Counted from the first letter of the stretch, positions 7,795 to 16,991 are shown. The stretch: DNA of 64,000 nt from Loktanella sp. Alg231-35 (GCF_900143545.1 NZ_FREV01000003.1:248001-312000), one strand, 5' to 3'. Notes: generated from the sequence alone by a model not told the origin. Numbers and translations are program-made.

Positions 7795-8682
7795 CTAGCG
7801 CTTGAGCTCTTCGACCAGAAAGTCATAGACGCGCCTGATCCGCCTGCTTGTCGTCAATTCGCGGTGTGCGACCAACCAGATCGGGAAAGACAAGGGCTCC
7901 AGATCGGGCAAGATTCGCACTACATCAGGTTCGGCGTCACCAATGTACGCATCCAGAATACCGATGGCAGCACCTTGTTTTACCAACTCCCACATCACCA
8001 AATAGCTTTCAGTCAGCAGCGGGAAGTTCGCTTCAGTCAGGCCGAGGCCAAGGCCGTTTAGGCCCTTCAGCATCATCCCATTGCGATCCATGTTCACAAA
8101 ATCGGCGTGGCGCAAATCATAGGGCTTGGTCGGGTGGCCAAGTTTTTCAACATAGCTGGGTGCAGCATATAAGACCGCGTCTGCCATGCCGATCTTCTTA
8201 GCGATCAGATCAGGTTCTGTTGGGTGGAAATGGCGGATCGCAATGTCGGCCTCTCGGCGCAGCAAATCACTCGCATGGTTTGAAACGACGATCTCGACGT
8301 GAATACCCGGTTCTTCAAGGCGCAGCTTGGCAATGATTGGCGACAAAAGGACAGAGGCATAGATTTCGCTGGCGGAAATGCTGATCGTCCCCTCCAGCGC
8401 TTGGCTTTGACCAAGGGCGGTAAGCGATACGCGGCCCGCAGCTTCGCCCATGCCGCGTACATGGTCCAGCAATTCCATACCGCTGGGAGTTAGCGTCAGG
8501 CCGCGGCCCACACGTTCAAATAGGACGACGCCAAGCTCCTTTTCCAATCCTTCAACCTGACGCCCAAGCGTCGGCTGCGCCATGCCCAAGGCGCGGGCAG
8601 CGGCGGACAAAGACCCTTCCTCTGCCGTCACCAAAAAGGCGCGGGCCTTGTTCCAGTCAAATTTTACAGCACGCCAATCCAT
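7795..8682 (-). CDS. LysR-family transcriptional regulator
   Basis: A 295-residue regulator. The N-terminal winged helix (FDWNKARAFLVTAEEGSLSA then AARALGMAQPTLGRQV) is canonical LysR, followed by the linker helix and a periplasmic-binding-fold effector domain from about residue 90. The start is uncertain: ATGs exist at 8682 and 8694 with weak ribosome-binding sites. I chose the one closest to the conserved domain. It is divergent from the DUF4386/MDR oxidoreductase pair (8786-10540), which is the most likely regulatory target. The inducer is unknown. Confidence 0.88.
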   Translation of the reverse strand: MDWRAVKFDWNKARAFLVTAEEGSLSAAARALGMAQPTLGRQVEGLEKELGVVLFERVGRGLTLTPSGMELLDHVRGMGEAAGRVSLTALGQSQALEGTISISASEIYASVLLSPIIAKLRLEEPGIHVEIVVSNHASDLLRREADIAIRHFHPTEPDLIAKKIGMADAVLYAAPSYVEKLGHPTKPYDLRHADFVNMDRNGMMLKGLNGLGLGLTEANFPLLTESYLVMWELVKQGAAIGILDAYIGDAEPDVVRILPDLEPLSFPIWLVAHRELTTSRRIRRVYDFLVEELKR

Positions 8683-8785
8683 GCAGATATGCATATCAAA
8701 AATGGAACTTTGGTCAATTCGCATGAGTGAGTTTGAGGCGTAGACCCGCATTCATCATCAAATAGGAAATATGAGAGGATAGAAG

Positions 8786-9502
8786 ATGAGTACAGCGTCA
8801 CAATCAAACTGGGATCCGGGTGCCGCTCGCACGGCAGGTGCACTCTATCTCGCAATCGCCGTCTGCGGTGGTTTCAGCATCGGTTATGTTCCAATGCAGA
8901 TCGTTGCTGGCGATGCTGCCACCTCAAGCGCCAATCTTCTGGCCAATCAGGGCCTGTTCAGGCTTGGTCTTATCGCTGATAGCTTGGTGATCTTGTTTGA
9001 ACTGGCCCTCACGGCAATTCTGTATCAGATGTTCCGTCACGTCGGGCCAAAGATGGCGATGGTCGCGCTGATCTCTCGTGCGGGCATGATCACCGTGATG
9101 GGGATCAATATGTTGCTTTGGGTCATGCCTTACATCTTGCTAAGCCGTAGTACCGGCTGGGAAACGGCGCAACTGCACGCTCTTGTTCAAATGTTCTTTG
9201 ACGCCCACGCCACAGGTGTGTTCGTCTGGCAGCTGTTCTTTGGCGCGCATCTGTTGGCGCTTGGCTGGCTGATCCTGAAGTCCGATGTCGTTCCACGATT
9301 GTTGGGGTGGGGCCTGTTCGTCGGCGCATTTGGTTATCTGTTGCAAGGCATCGTCGAATTGACATTCACGAATATCGCAGCACTCGACTACTCCTACATC
9401 GCGCTGCTGGTCATCGTCACCATTTCCGAAATCAGCTTTGGTCTTTGGCTGCTGATCCGTCGCAGCCGCACATCTCCCCAGTTCACACCTGCAACCGCAT
9501 AA
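8786..9502 (+). CDS. DUF4386-family membrane protein
   Basis: A 238-residue inner-membrane protein with about six helices, starting with TAGALYLAIAVCGGFSIGYV and ending ISFGLWLLIRRSR. The order of hydrophobic blocks matches the DUF4386 family (uncharacterised membrane proteins). The ribosome-binding site (AGGA) is 7 nt before the ATG. Only 12 bp separate its stop from the oxidoreductase gene, so the two are co-transcribed and probably controlled by the divergent LysR gene. The molecular function of the family is unknown. Confidence 0.8.
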   Translation: MSTASQSNWDPGAARTAGALYLAIAVCGGFSIGYVPMQIVAGDAATSSANLLANQGLFRLGLIADSLVILFELALTAILYQMFRHVGPKMAMVALISRAGMITVMGINMLLWVMPYILLSRSTGWETAQLHALVQMFFDAHATGVFVWQLFFGAHLLALGWLILKSDVVPRLLGWGLFVGAFGYLLQGIVELTFTNIAALDYSYIALLVIVTISEISFGLWLLIRRSRTSPQFTPATA

Positions 9503-9514
9503 AGGAAACTTCCA

Positions 9515-10540
9515 ATGCTTGCTTATTCATACTCACAATACGGTTCACCTGACGTGATTACGCAGGTGACACTCCCCCAGCCGACGCCGAAACCGAATGA
9601 AGTTTTGGTCCGCATTTCCGCCACCACCGTCAGTGCTGGCGACTGGCGCGCGCGCAGCCTGACAATGCCAAAGGGTCTTGGCCTGATGGGGCGGCTTGTG
9701 TTTGGCATCACTGGTCCACGCAAGCCTATCCTTGGCACTGAATTTTCTGGTGTGATCGAGGCGGTTGGCGCAAATGTCACCAATTTCCAAACCGGCGACG
9801 CCGTGATTGGATTTCCCGGTGCAGCGTTGGGCGCACATGCAGAGTTCATAACAATGCCTGCGGACGGAAAGCTGACCGCGAAGCCGGACAACATCAGCTT
9901 TGAACACGCGGCGGCGATTCCGTTTGGTGCAACAACGGCTTACGACTTTTTGGTCAACAAGGCCAAACTGCAACGGGGCGAGACGGTTCTGATCAACGGG
10001 GCCTCAGGGTCTGTCGGTTCGGCCTGTGTGCAAATCGCCAAACATCTGGGCGCACATGTCACAGCCGTCTGCAGCGGTGGGAACGCAGAGATGGTTCGTG
10101 GTTTGGGCGCAGATCACGTCATTGATTATCGCACGCAAGACGTCATTGAGACGGGCATCCAATATGACATGGTCGTCGACACCGTCGGGACGTTACCTTG
10201 GGCGCAGGCCAAGCACGCCATCAAGCGCGGAGGGAAAATGGTCCTGATTGCGGGCATAACATCGGACATGTTCCTAGGCGGCATTAAGGCGCGTCTTGCG
10301 GGTAAGAAAATGGTGGGTGGTGTCGCGTCCGAGCACCGGGATATCTTGGAGGCGGTTGTAAGCCTTGCCGCGCAAGGCGTTCTTCAGCCAGTGATCGACA
10401 GAAGCTACGCCCTTGACGATATGAAAGCAGCACATGCTCATGTCGATACGGGGCGCAAGAAGGGCAACGTGGTCGTCACGGTCAATTCTCGCAACGGCGC
10501 GCGCCGCGACAGAGGAAAGGAAATACTGCGTCAGCTATAG
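9515..10540 (+). CDS. Zinc-independent MDR-family NAD(P)H oxidoreductase
   Basis: A 341-residue medium-chain dehydrogenase/reductase of the quinone oxidoreductase-like type. The GroES-like catalytic domain (about 1-125) includes ILGTEFSGVIEAVGANV. The nucleotide-binding domain has the NADPH motif LINGASGSVGSACVQIAKHL near residues 160-179 and the conserved GADHVIDY. The usual structural and catalytic zinc cysteines are absent, so it is predicted to reduce enones, quinones or similar electrophiles with NADPH. It follows the DUF4386 gene by 12 bp, with AAGGAAA as ribosome-binding site. Substrate not predictable. Confidence 0.85.
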   Translation: MLAYSYSQYGSPDVITQVTLPQPTPKPNEVLVRISATTVSAGDWRARSLTMPKGLGLMGRLVFGITGPRKPILGTEFSGVIEAVGANVTNFQTGDAVIGFPGAALGAHAEFITMPADGKLTAKPDNISFEHAAAIPFGATTAYDFLVNKAKLQRGETVLINGASGSVGSACVQIAKHLGAHVTAVCSGGNAEMVRGLGADHVIDYRTQDVIETGIQYDMVVDTVGTLPWAQAKHAIKRGGKMVLIAGITSDMFLGGIKARLAGKKMVGGVASEHRDILEAVVSLAAQGVLQPVIDRSYALDDMKAAHAHVDTGRKKGNVVVTVNSRNGARRDRGKEILRQL

Positions 10541-10588
10541 TTGCGGGAGCAAAACGCGGGCTCGTCCCACACAACTGCCCGCAATCTC

Positions 10589-12073
10589 CTAGCCCATGGC
10601 CACGCTGATCACATAGAAGATTGCCGCTGATAATGTCGCCGCTGCCGGCACCGTGATCACCCATGCTGCGATGATCGTCATGAAATGCGATCGTCGCACC
10701 AGCTTGCGCCTGCGCCGTTCTTCGGGGGCGTAATGCGGGCGATCAGGCATTGAAAGGCGGGCCTTCTTGATCCGCCGCTCGGCGTCCCATTCGCGGAAGA
10801 ACCCAACGCCAAAGACACCGCCCACGGCGATATGCGTGGAGCTGACAGGCAGGCCCAGCCAACTGGCCACGATCACAGTGATCGCAGCAGAGAGGGCCAC
10901 ACAATAGGCGCGCATCGGGTTCAGTTTGGTGATCTGACCACCGACCATGCGGATCAGCTTGGGACCGAACAAGAACAGACCAAACGAGATGCCGAAAGCG
11001 CCGATCACCATTACCCAAAAGGGGATGGACACAGCTTGGATGAAATCACCCGACTGCGAGGCCTGCACGATGGCGGCCAGTGGCCCTACCGCGTTGGCTA
11101 CATCGTTGGCCCCATGCGCAAAGCTGAGCAGGGCCGCAGAGACGACCAACGGAATGCCAAACAGCACCTTGAGAGATTTGTTCCGGTTTTCCAGCCCTTG
11201 GGATTGCTTGCGAATTGCAGGGATCATCACCATCCAGACCAACCCGCCGATCACAGCACCAATCAACAGGGCTGTTGGCAGATCAATCTTGATGATCTTC
11301 TTCAGGCCCTTCAGCGCCAGATAAGCGGCAAAGGCCCCCGCCATGATGCCCACAAGGATAGGCACCCATGTGCGTGCTGCCGCGATCTTGTCGTCGCGGT
11401 AGATGATCCGGGATTTGATAACCCAAAGAAAGAAGGCGGCAACGGCCCCACCCAGCACGGGCGAAATCACCCAGCTGGCGGCGATCTTGCCCATGGTAGG
11501 CCAGTTCACAGCAGCAAACCCCGCGGCTGCGATGCCTGCACCCATCACGCCACCTACAACCGAATGGGTGGTGGAAACCGGCGCGCCAACCCACGTGGCG
11601 AGATTCACCCAAAGTGCGGCAGACAGGAGTGCTGCCATCATCGCCCAGATAAAGATGGCCGGCGTGCCAAGGCTTTCTGGTGCAATGATCCCCTTGGCAA
11701 TTGTTGAGACAACATCACCGCCCGCGATCAGAGCGCCCGCACTTTCAAAGACCACCGCAATGGCGATTGCAGCCCCCATCGAGAGCGCATTTGCCCCAAC
11801 GGCAGGCCCCATATTGTTGGCCACGTCATTGGCCCCGATGTTGAGCGCCATATAGGCTCCCAGACAGGCGGCAATGACTACGATCACGGTGTTGTTTTCC
11901 TGTCCAAAGAACAGCATGGCCGCGATGCCTGCCAACAGCACAAACACAAACGATATGCCTACCCCGACCATAGGCCGCGAGACATAGTTCGTCGCTGTTT
12001 CAAGATTGGAAAAGCGGGCCAGATCCCGGTCGAGCGTTTCCAAGTGGCGTGGATCGCCTTGTTGATCTGTCAT
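10589..12073 (-). CDS. PiT-family inorganic phosphate transporter
   Basis: A 494-residue inner-membrane protein with the duplicated PiT signature GANDVANNMGPAVGANAL (about residues 81-98) and AHGANDVANAVGPLAAI (about 320). These mark proton- or sodium-coupled low-affinity phosphate symporters. Both halves carry about five helices around a cytoplasmic loop, and the C terminus has a basic segment (RPHYAPEERRRRKLVRR). No obvious Pho box is visible upstream. It is the only gene of its direction between the MDR oxidoreductase and the Nudix gene. Confidence 0.93.
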   Translation of the reverse strand: MTDQQGDPRHLETLDRDLARFSNLETATNYVSRPMVGVGISFVFVLLAGIAAMLFFGQENNTVIVVIAACLGAYMALNIGANDVANNMGPAVGANALSMGAAIAIAVVFESAGALIAGGDVVSTIAKGIIAPESLGTPAIFIWAMMAALLSAALWVNLATWVGAPVSTTHSVVGGVMGAGIAAAGFAAVNWPTMGKIAASWVISPVLGGAVAAFFLWVIKSRIIYRDDKIAAARTWVPILVGIMAGAFAAYLALKGLKKIIKIDLPTALLIGAVIGGLVWMVMIPAIRKQSQGLENRNKSLKVLFGIPLVVSAALLSFAHGANDVANAVGPLAAIVQASQSGDFIQAVSIPFWVMVIGAFGISFGLFLFGPKLIRMVGGQITKLNPMRAYCVALSAAITVIVASWLGLPVSSTHIAVGGVFGVGFFREWDAERRIKKARLSMPDRPHYAPEERRRRKLVRRSHFMTIIAAWVITVPAAATLSAAIFYVISVAMG

Positions 12074-12170
12074 TGATGCTTGTCCCCGTTCTTTGGAACA
12101 GGACTATTGCCCCGCAAGGGCGTAACGCAAGAATTTTTCTGCCGGTTGCCTGAATTATTTGCCGGTTAAG

Positions 12171-12626
12171 CTACTGGCGCAAAAACAGGGACTTTAGTTC
12201 CGCCTCATTCACCATCTCGGCGGCGGTATCGGCGGCAACCCAGCGGCGCTTGCGTTCATGGGCCTCGGGAAAGTCCTCGGCGAGGTCTTTGACGGCAACG
12301 GAATAGACCAGCGTTTCGACCGGAACCTCAAGCCCATCAGCTTGGCGTTTCTGGTAGGTATAGGTGCCGACGGGCTCTGGCGTTGTCTCACCTTTGACAC
12401 CCGCCTCTTCCCAGGCTTCCTGCAAGGCGGTTTCATCCGATAGCAGCCCGCGAATGGGCCAGCCCTTGGGAATGACCCAACGGCCTGTGTCCCGGCTGGT
12501 GACCAGCAGGTATTCCTTGTCCTCACCCTCACCGCGATGGCAAAGGGCAGCCATTTGCAACCGCTTGGGGCGCTGAAGTAACGGCCCCAGGACAGAGTCC
12601 CAGACCGATCTTAAGGGGGCGTACAT
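12171..12626 (-). CDS. Nudix hydrolase (DIPP-like)
   Basis: A 151-residue protein with a Nudix box beginning PKGWPIRGLLSDETALQEAW and continuing EEAGV. The spacing and the PKGWP lead-in are those of diphosphoinositol-polyphosphate-phosphohydrolase-like Nudix enzymes. The usual REU triplet reads QEA, but the metal-binding EEAG acidic pair is intact. It hydrolyses a nucleoside diphosphate-X or polyphosphorylated substrate. It is 97 bp upstream of the phosphate transporter in the same direction. Confidence 0.85.
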   Translation of the reverse strand: MYAPLRSVWDSVLGPLLQRPKRLQMAALCHRGEGEDKEYLLVTSRDTGRWVIPKGWPIRGLLSDETALQEAWEEAGVKGETTPEPVGTYTYQKRQADGLEVPVETLVYSVAVKDLAEDFPEAHERKRRWVAADTAAEMVNEAELKSLFLRQ

Positions 12627-12824
12627 GTGAAACCACTCAATATGTATTTTTGCTTTTGAGAGTTTATAGGCTGTTTTTCAATGGGTTGCAAATCGGAGTG
12701 AACAAATCCGCGTGTGCGAAGCAGCCGGCGGTCGCTGGGTGGGGTGCTTCTAAATCCACTTCCGCCATTTGGGTGCCACGTATACAGATAACGGCCTTGC
12801 CCCAGATCGTGGGTGTCGCAGAAC

Positions 12825-13604
12825 TTATTCCAGACGCCCGTAGAATGTCATCCGCGCGTTTTCCGACAAGGCCACGCCGGGTTCCGCATTATAGGCCAAG
12901 ACGGCCAGCATGCGGGTCTTGTCGCTTTCGTTGGGTGACACGCGATGGATGGAATTGCGTCCGCGAAACAGGACAAGCGTACCTGGCTCCATCGTCAGGA
13001 CCTCAGCTGGTGATCGTCCATCCAAGAGGGATGCGACCCCGGGAAAATTCATTTCACCTGCGTCTGCATCTCGCAGATCCTTGATGTATTCAAAGCGACT
13101 ACCGGCGTCGGGTTTTTCAATCAGCAAGGTGATCGCAAAGGACGAGTTGTCAAAATGCCAGCCCAGTTCCTGACCGCGTTTTGCGTAATGAATGTTGATC
13201 GATGAAAGGGGGTCTGCATAGGGATGCACCTCGGCCTGGCCCGTAACATGGCAGACGAACCGGCGAAAATCTTCACTGTCATAAAGCGCGCGTAGCGGGG
13301 AGTTGGCGGCGACGATGTCGTCGCAGATGCATCCCTTTGATGATGTGACCTGCCGGTTGGCAGGATGATCTGCGGCATAGGTTGGATCGTTTGGCGTCAG
13401 ATAGACAGAATGGCTTTGGGCGCAGAAATAGGCGTTGTCCAATCCCGCTTGGCTTTCAGCTTTCATCGTTGCGAGGGCCAATGGCTGGATGAAGTCAGGC
13501 AGAACCAAAACACCAGTTTGATCAAGGGCCTGTTGGCATTGGCCAGCGAAAGATGCCTCGCTTAATGGGAACGCCTGTAGGTTGATGATGTCAGAAATGT
13601 TCAT
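12825..13604 (-). CDS. 2OG-Fe(II) oxygenase of the HalD/BesD superfamily (hydroxylase-type)
   Basis: A 259-residue cupin-fold enzyme. The iron ligands can be placed as His150-x-Asp152 (GWHFDNSSFAITLLI) and His220 (RNSIHRVSP), with Arg231 a likely 2-oxoglutarate contact. Overall sequence style (HFDNSSF, FEYIKDLR, LVLFRGR) matches proteins filed with the BesD/HalD amino-acid halogenases. However, halogenases have Gly in place of the Asp ligand, and this one keeps Asp152, so a hydroxylase or other oxidase is expected. The start could also be the ATG at 13637, which has a slightly better ribosome-binding site. It is downstream of the TRAP terminator, so it is not clearly part of that operon. The substrate is unknown; a free amino acid or a sulfonate are both conceivable. 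Confidence 0.75.
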   Translation of the reverse strand: MNISDIINLQAFPLSEASFAGQCQQALDQTGVLVLPDFIQPLALATMKAESQAGLDNAYFCAQSHSVYLTPNDPTYAADHPANRQVTSSKGCICDDIVAANSPLRALYDSEDFRRFVCHVTGQAEVHPYADPLSSINIHYAKRGQELGWHFDNSSFAITLLIEKPDAGSRFEYIKDLRDADAGEMNFPGVASLLDGRSPAEVLTMEPGTLVLFRGRNSIHRVSPNESDKTRMLAVLAYNAEPGVALSENARMTFYGRLE

Positions 13605-13662
13605 GTCTTTGCTCGCACCCAAACCATTCACTGTCATAGAAACCTGTTTTGCGGCCAAGGAA

Positions 13663-13688
13663 AAGGGCCGCCCTTTCAGGCGGCCCTT
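13663..13688 (-). terminator. Rho-independent terminator of the TRAP operon
   Basis: A perfect inverted repeat, AAGGGCCGCC-CTTTCA-GGCGGCCCTT, sits 25 bp after the dctP stop codon and is followed on the minus strand by TTTTCC. It should end the leftward smoCBA-dctQMP transcript before the oxygenase gene. Confidence 0.85.
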
Positions 13689-13712
13689 CCCATCTCACCA
13701 AGCGTTCACCGC

Positions 13713-14777
13713 TTAGTTCAAATCGCTCGCATAGGCCGCTTCCAGATCGGCCTCGGCCTCGCCCACGGCTGTGATCAGCGCGTCAAGGATGGCGTCTCCG
13801 CCGTCCACGTTGCCGCGGAACCAGTCCTGCACGGGGGCTGCGGCTTCGGCGAATGCTGCCTTTTCCTCAGGTGTCGGCACATAAAGGTCACCGCCGCCTG
13901 CGACGAAGGCTTCATAAGCCTCAATCGACTTGCGCTTAGGGGAGGCAAATGTCGCCTGCTGCAGCTGGCTAAAGCCATCCACAACCACGCGGCGCAGGTC
14001 TTCTGGCATGGCCATGAAGTTGGTGTTGCTCATCCACCAGAGCGCACCCATGTAGGCGTGACCGTCAAGTGTGACGTATTGCAAACCGGCATCCGGGAAC
14101 TTCATGCCCATGATATCGGTGATGCCGTTTTTGGACCCTTCAACAACGCCTGTCTGGAACGATGTGAACAGCTCTGGCCATGGAATTGGTGTCGGTGACG
14201 CACCCAAGGCACGGACCAGTTCCTGCGGCAGATCGGCGACCACAGTGCGGATTTTCAGACCTTCCATATCGGATGGCATCGCCACACGGCGCTGCGTGTT
14301 GGCAAAGTTGCGCCAGCCGCCGGTGTTACCGACTGTCATCAGGCGGATTGTGTCGTCGCTGTCAGCCAGTGCCATGTCACGCATAGTGCGCACAAAGTCT
14401 CCTGTCAGAACATGCTCTGCCACGCGGTCGTTGGCCATCAGATATGGCAGATCAAGCACCTGCACATAAGGGAAGATGCCCGCAGCACCGCCAGAGGTAG
14501 AGATGTAGACGTCAATGGAGCCTTCAGACACGCCTTCAAGGCATTCCGCACCTGTCGCACAAAGCTGTGTGCCGATGAACAGTTCTACGGCGATGCGTCC
14601 GTTAGAGGCCGCTTCGACGTAGTTTTTGAACACAACCAGACCGTCATAGTCTTCGTCGTTCTCATTGGAGTTTGCGGTCGCGCGGATCGTGAACTCAGTG
14701 TGCCCATCTGCCCATGCAGCGAGCGGTGTCGCAAGCAGGGCCGCAGTGGCCGCGATTTTGGTAAGGTGTCTCAGCAT
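13713..14777 (-). CDS. TRAP transporter periplasmic substrate-binding protein (DctP)
   Basis: A 354-residue protein with a signal peptide (KIAATAALLATPLAAWA) and the DctP fold. The recognisable motifs are IRATANSNENDEDYDGLVVF near the N terminus, LKIRTVVADLPQELVRALGA with the family's conserved arginine (near residue 175), and PWPELFTSFQTGVVEGS. The conserved arginine normally binds an acidic group (carboxylate, or here possibly a sulfonate) of the ligand. It is the third gene of the dctQMP set, immediately downstream of the SmoCBA-like enzymes, so I infer the ligand is the sulfonated sugar or its glycoside. GGGAGA ribosome-binding site upstream. Confidence 0.92.
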   Translation of the reverse strand: MLRHLTKIAATAALLATPLAAWADGHTEFTIRATANSNENDEDYDGLVVFKNYVEAASNGRIAVELFIGTQLCATGAECLEGVSEGSIDVYISTSGGAAGIFPYVQVLDLPYLMANDRVAEHVLTGDFVRTMRDMALADSDDTIRLMTVGNTGGWRNFANTQRRVAMPSDMEGLKIRTVVADLPQELVRALGASPTPIPWPELFTSFQTGVVEGSKNGITDIMGMKFPDAGLQYVTLDGHAYMGALWWMSNTNFMAMPEDLRRVVVDGFSQLQQATFASPKRKSIEAYEAFVAGGGDLYVPTPEEKAAFAEAAAPVQDWFRGNVDGGDAILDALITAVGEAEADLEAAYASDLN

Positions 14778-14798
14778 TATTGTCTCCCTATTATGCTG

Positions 14799-16373
14799 TT
14801 AGTTGAAGCCCGGTGCCGGGCTAATGCAAGCGCTGAACCCGACATCCGGGGCGCAGCCCAAGAAGCCTGTCAGGTACGGCACTGTCATGGAAATGGCGGG
14901 GATGTAGGTGATCAGGAAGATCACCGCGATCTCGACCGCAAGGAATGGCAGGATGGCTTTGGCGATGGTTTCGACCTTCTCGCCAGAGACCGTCGATGCC
15001 ACGAATAACACAAGCCCCATGGGCGGCGTTGCCAGCCCCACGGTTAGGTTCACGCTCATGATGATGGCGAAGTGGACCGGATGCACGCCGAGGTCGACAA
15101 AGATCGGCCCCAGAATTGGCCCTAGGATGATGATCGCTGGCCCGGCATCAAGGAACATGCCGACGATGAACAGCAGGATGTTAATCAGAAACAGCAGCAT
15201 CAGCGGGTTTTCCGAAAGCGACAGGATAGAGTCGCTCATGATCTGCGGGGCGTAAGACAGCGATACGACGGTTTTGAAGGACACCGCAGCGCCAACCAGC
15301 AAAAGCACCGCCGCCGTGGCTAAAGCCGAACGCGACAGCACGTCTGTCAGGTCTTTGAATGTCATCGACCGCAGCACAAGGAAGCTGACGATCAGCGCGT
15401 AGAACACGGCAACCGCTGAGGCTTCGGTCGGGGTCATCACACCGATGAGGATACCACCCAGAATGATGATGGGGGTTTGTAAGGGTGCGACCGCCTTTTT
15501 GCAGATCATGCGGAAATCGTGGCTGACCCGGCCGCGATAGCCCATCAACAGGAAATGTGCCGCGATCAGGCAAACGGCGAAGGTGCCAAGCACGACAGGC
15601 CAACCTGCGGCAACGGTTTCACCCGCCGCGTTGACGCTTTCGCCTGCGATGCCCGTTGTGCCCCGGAAGATCGCAAAGAAGATATAGCCCACGTTCAGGC
15701 GCAGCAGTAGGAAGCTGACCCAGTACTCCACCGGGCTGATCGTTTGGTTTTTGTTGACGATCCGTTCTGCCTTGGGCAGGTCATAGCGGTCGGCCATCAG
15801 GCGTACCATGACCATCAGGCCCAAGCCCACCATGACGCCCGGCACGATCCCCGCAAGGAACAGCGCTGCGACACTTTCGCCCATGACATAGGCGTAGATG
15901 ATCATGATGCCCGAAGGCGGAATGATTGGTCCGATGACCGAAGAGGCGGCCGTGATTGCGGCTGCAAATTTGCGGGTGTAGCCGTTTTTCTCCATCGCGG
16001 GAATCAGGGTTGATCCGAGTGCGGAAGTGTCAGCCACCGCAGACCCCGAAAGGCCCGCAAAAAGGATCGACGACAGGATATTCACATGCGCCAGGCCACC
16101 GCGCAGGTGGCCCATGAAGGCTTGGGAGAATTCCACAAGGCGCATGGTGATGCCGCCCCGGTTCATGACCTCACCTGCCAGCATGAAAAATGGCAACGCC
16201 ATCAGCGGAAAGCTGTCCATGCCGTTGTAAAGGTTGCGATAAAGACCGGCAACGACGTTGCGGGTGTCGCCTTCATACAGGATCAGCGCGATGGGGGATG
16301 CCAGCAGTGCAAAGACAATCGGCAGGCCGATCATGATCAGGATGAGGAAGAGCGGAAGGAACCAAAGTAGCAT
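14799..16373 (-). CDS. TRAP transporter large permease (DctM)
   Basis: A 524-residue inner-membrane permease of the DctM type. The typical segments FLPLFLILIMIGLPIVFALL, AVADTSALGSTLIPAM, SSVIGPIIPPSGIMIIYAYV and NLTVGLATPPMGLVLFVA are all present. It is about 90 residues longer than the usual 430. The extra part lies around residues 215-305 and adds a hydrophobic pair (VGYIFFAIFR and WPVVLGTFAVCLIAAHFLL) in the middle of the protein. It uses an ion gradient to import the ligand delivered by DctP. Its ATG overlaps the dctQ stop (TGATG). Confidence 0.92.
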   Translation of the reverse strand: MLLWFLPLFLILIMIGLPIVFALLASPIALILYEGDTRNVVAGLYRNLYNGMDSFPLMALPFFMLAGEVMNRGGITMRLVEFSQAFMGHLRGGLAHVNILSSILFAGLSGSAVADTSALGSTLIPAMEKNGYTRKFAAAITAASSVIGPIIPPSGIMIIYAYVMGESVAALFLAGIVPGVMVGLGLMVMVRLMADRYDLPKAERIVNKNQTISPVEYWVSFLLLRLNVGYIFFAIFRGTTGIAGESVNAAGETVAAGWPVVLGTFAVCLIAAHFLLMGYRGRVSHDFRMICKKAVAPLQTPIIILGGILIGVMTPTEASAVAVFYALIVSFLVLRSMTFKDLTDVLSRSALATAAVLLLVGAAVSFKTVVSLSYAPQIMSDSILSLSENPLMLLFLINILLFIVGMFLDAGPAIIILGPILGPIFVDLGVHPVHFAIIMSVNLTVGLATPPMGLVLFVASTVSGEKVETIAKAILPFLAVEIAVIFLITYIPAISMTVPYLTGFLGCAPDVGFSACISPAPGFN

Positions 16374-16969
16374 CAGTCGGCCCCTTGAAAATCATCGGCG
16401 CCAAGTGGGCGCAATCTATCGCCTTGGCCTGCCAATTTGATAATCTGGCGGATCATCAGTTCCGCATTCACAAGGATCAGCAGATTCACCCCAACCCAGA
16501 GCGAGGCGTATTGGTATTGGTTGGAGAACTTGGCACCGCATTTGCCAATCTCGATCCCGAAGGGCCAGCGCAGCGAGGATGAACAGCCGCGCCCGGAAAT
16601 TGTATCAACGTGATTATTCAGGCCACGGTCCCATGCGATCAGCAAGACCCACATCACGATGGCCATTAGGAAGAGGGTGAGAATGCTGGACACCAGACGG
16701 GGCAGGGCGCGTTCCAGCATATCGATGGAAACGAACCCACCCATCCTGTAGGCCAGCGGCGCCATCAGCCCGGTCATCCACAGCATGCCGAAGCGTGCGC
16801 CTTCTTCTGTCCAGTTGGGCGCGGAACTTAGCGCGTAGCGGAAGAAGACCTGACCAAGGATCAGACATACCATGATGGCGAGTGCGACCACTGCAATGGC
16901 TTTGCCAATGGCAAGCACCGCGGTATTGAACCGTTCTAGTGGCCACAAAAGGCCAAACAGGACCGACAT
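16373..16969 (-). CDS. TRAP transporter small permease (DctQ)
   Basis: A 198-residue, four-helix membrane protein of the DctQ family (FNTAVLAIGKAIAVVALAIM, then FRYALSSAPNWTEEGARF and MTGLMAPLAYRMGGFVSIDM). It forms the small subunit that couples DctM to the membrane. There is an insertion with two extra cysteines (GRGCSSSLRWPFG) before the last helix. It begins about 98 bp after the flavin reductase stop, a gap that contains two hairpins. It is therefore possible that transporter expression is tuned separately from the enzymes. Confidence 0.88.
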   Translation of the reverse strand: MSVLFGLLWPLERFNTAVLAIGKAIAVVALAIMVCLILGQVFFRYALSSAPNWTEEGARFGMLWMTGLMAPLAYRMGGFVSIDMLERALPRLVSSILTLFLMAIVMWVLLIAWDRGLNNHVDTISGRGCSSSLRWPFGIEIGKCGAKFSNQYQYASLWVGVNLLILVNAELMIRQIIKLAGQGDRLRPLGADDFQGAD

Positions 16970-16991
16970 CGGCTCCTCCCCTGTTTATGTC

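Noticed and set aside
10832..11707. A 291-residue open frame on the plus strand inside the phosphate transporter
   Set aside because: It is antisense to a well-conserved PiT gene, composed of low-complexity Arg/His/Asp/Gln-rich text with no domain and no ribosome-binding site.
12627..12824. A start of a plus-strand gene at 12650
   Set aside because: The frame continues antisense into the oxygenase gene; the gap itself contains no convincing coding signal or ribosome-binding site.
12825..13604. An amino-acid halogenase call for the oxygenase
   Set aside because: Halogenases of this family have Gly at the Asp152 position; here the Asp iron ligand is retained.
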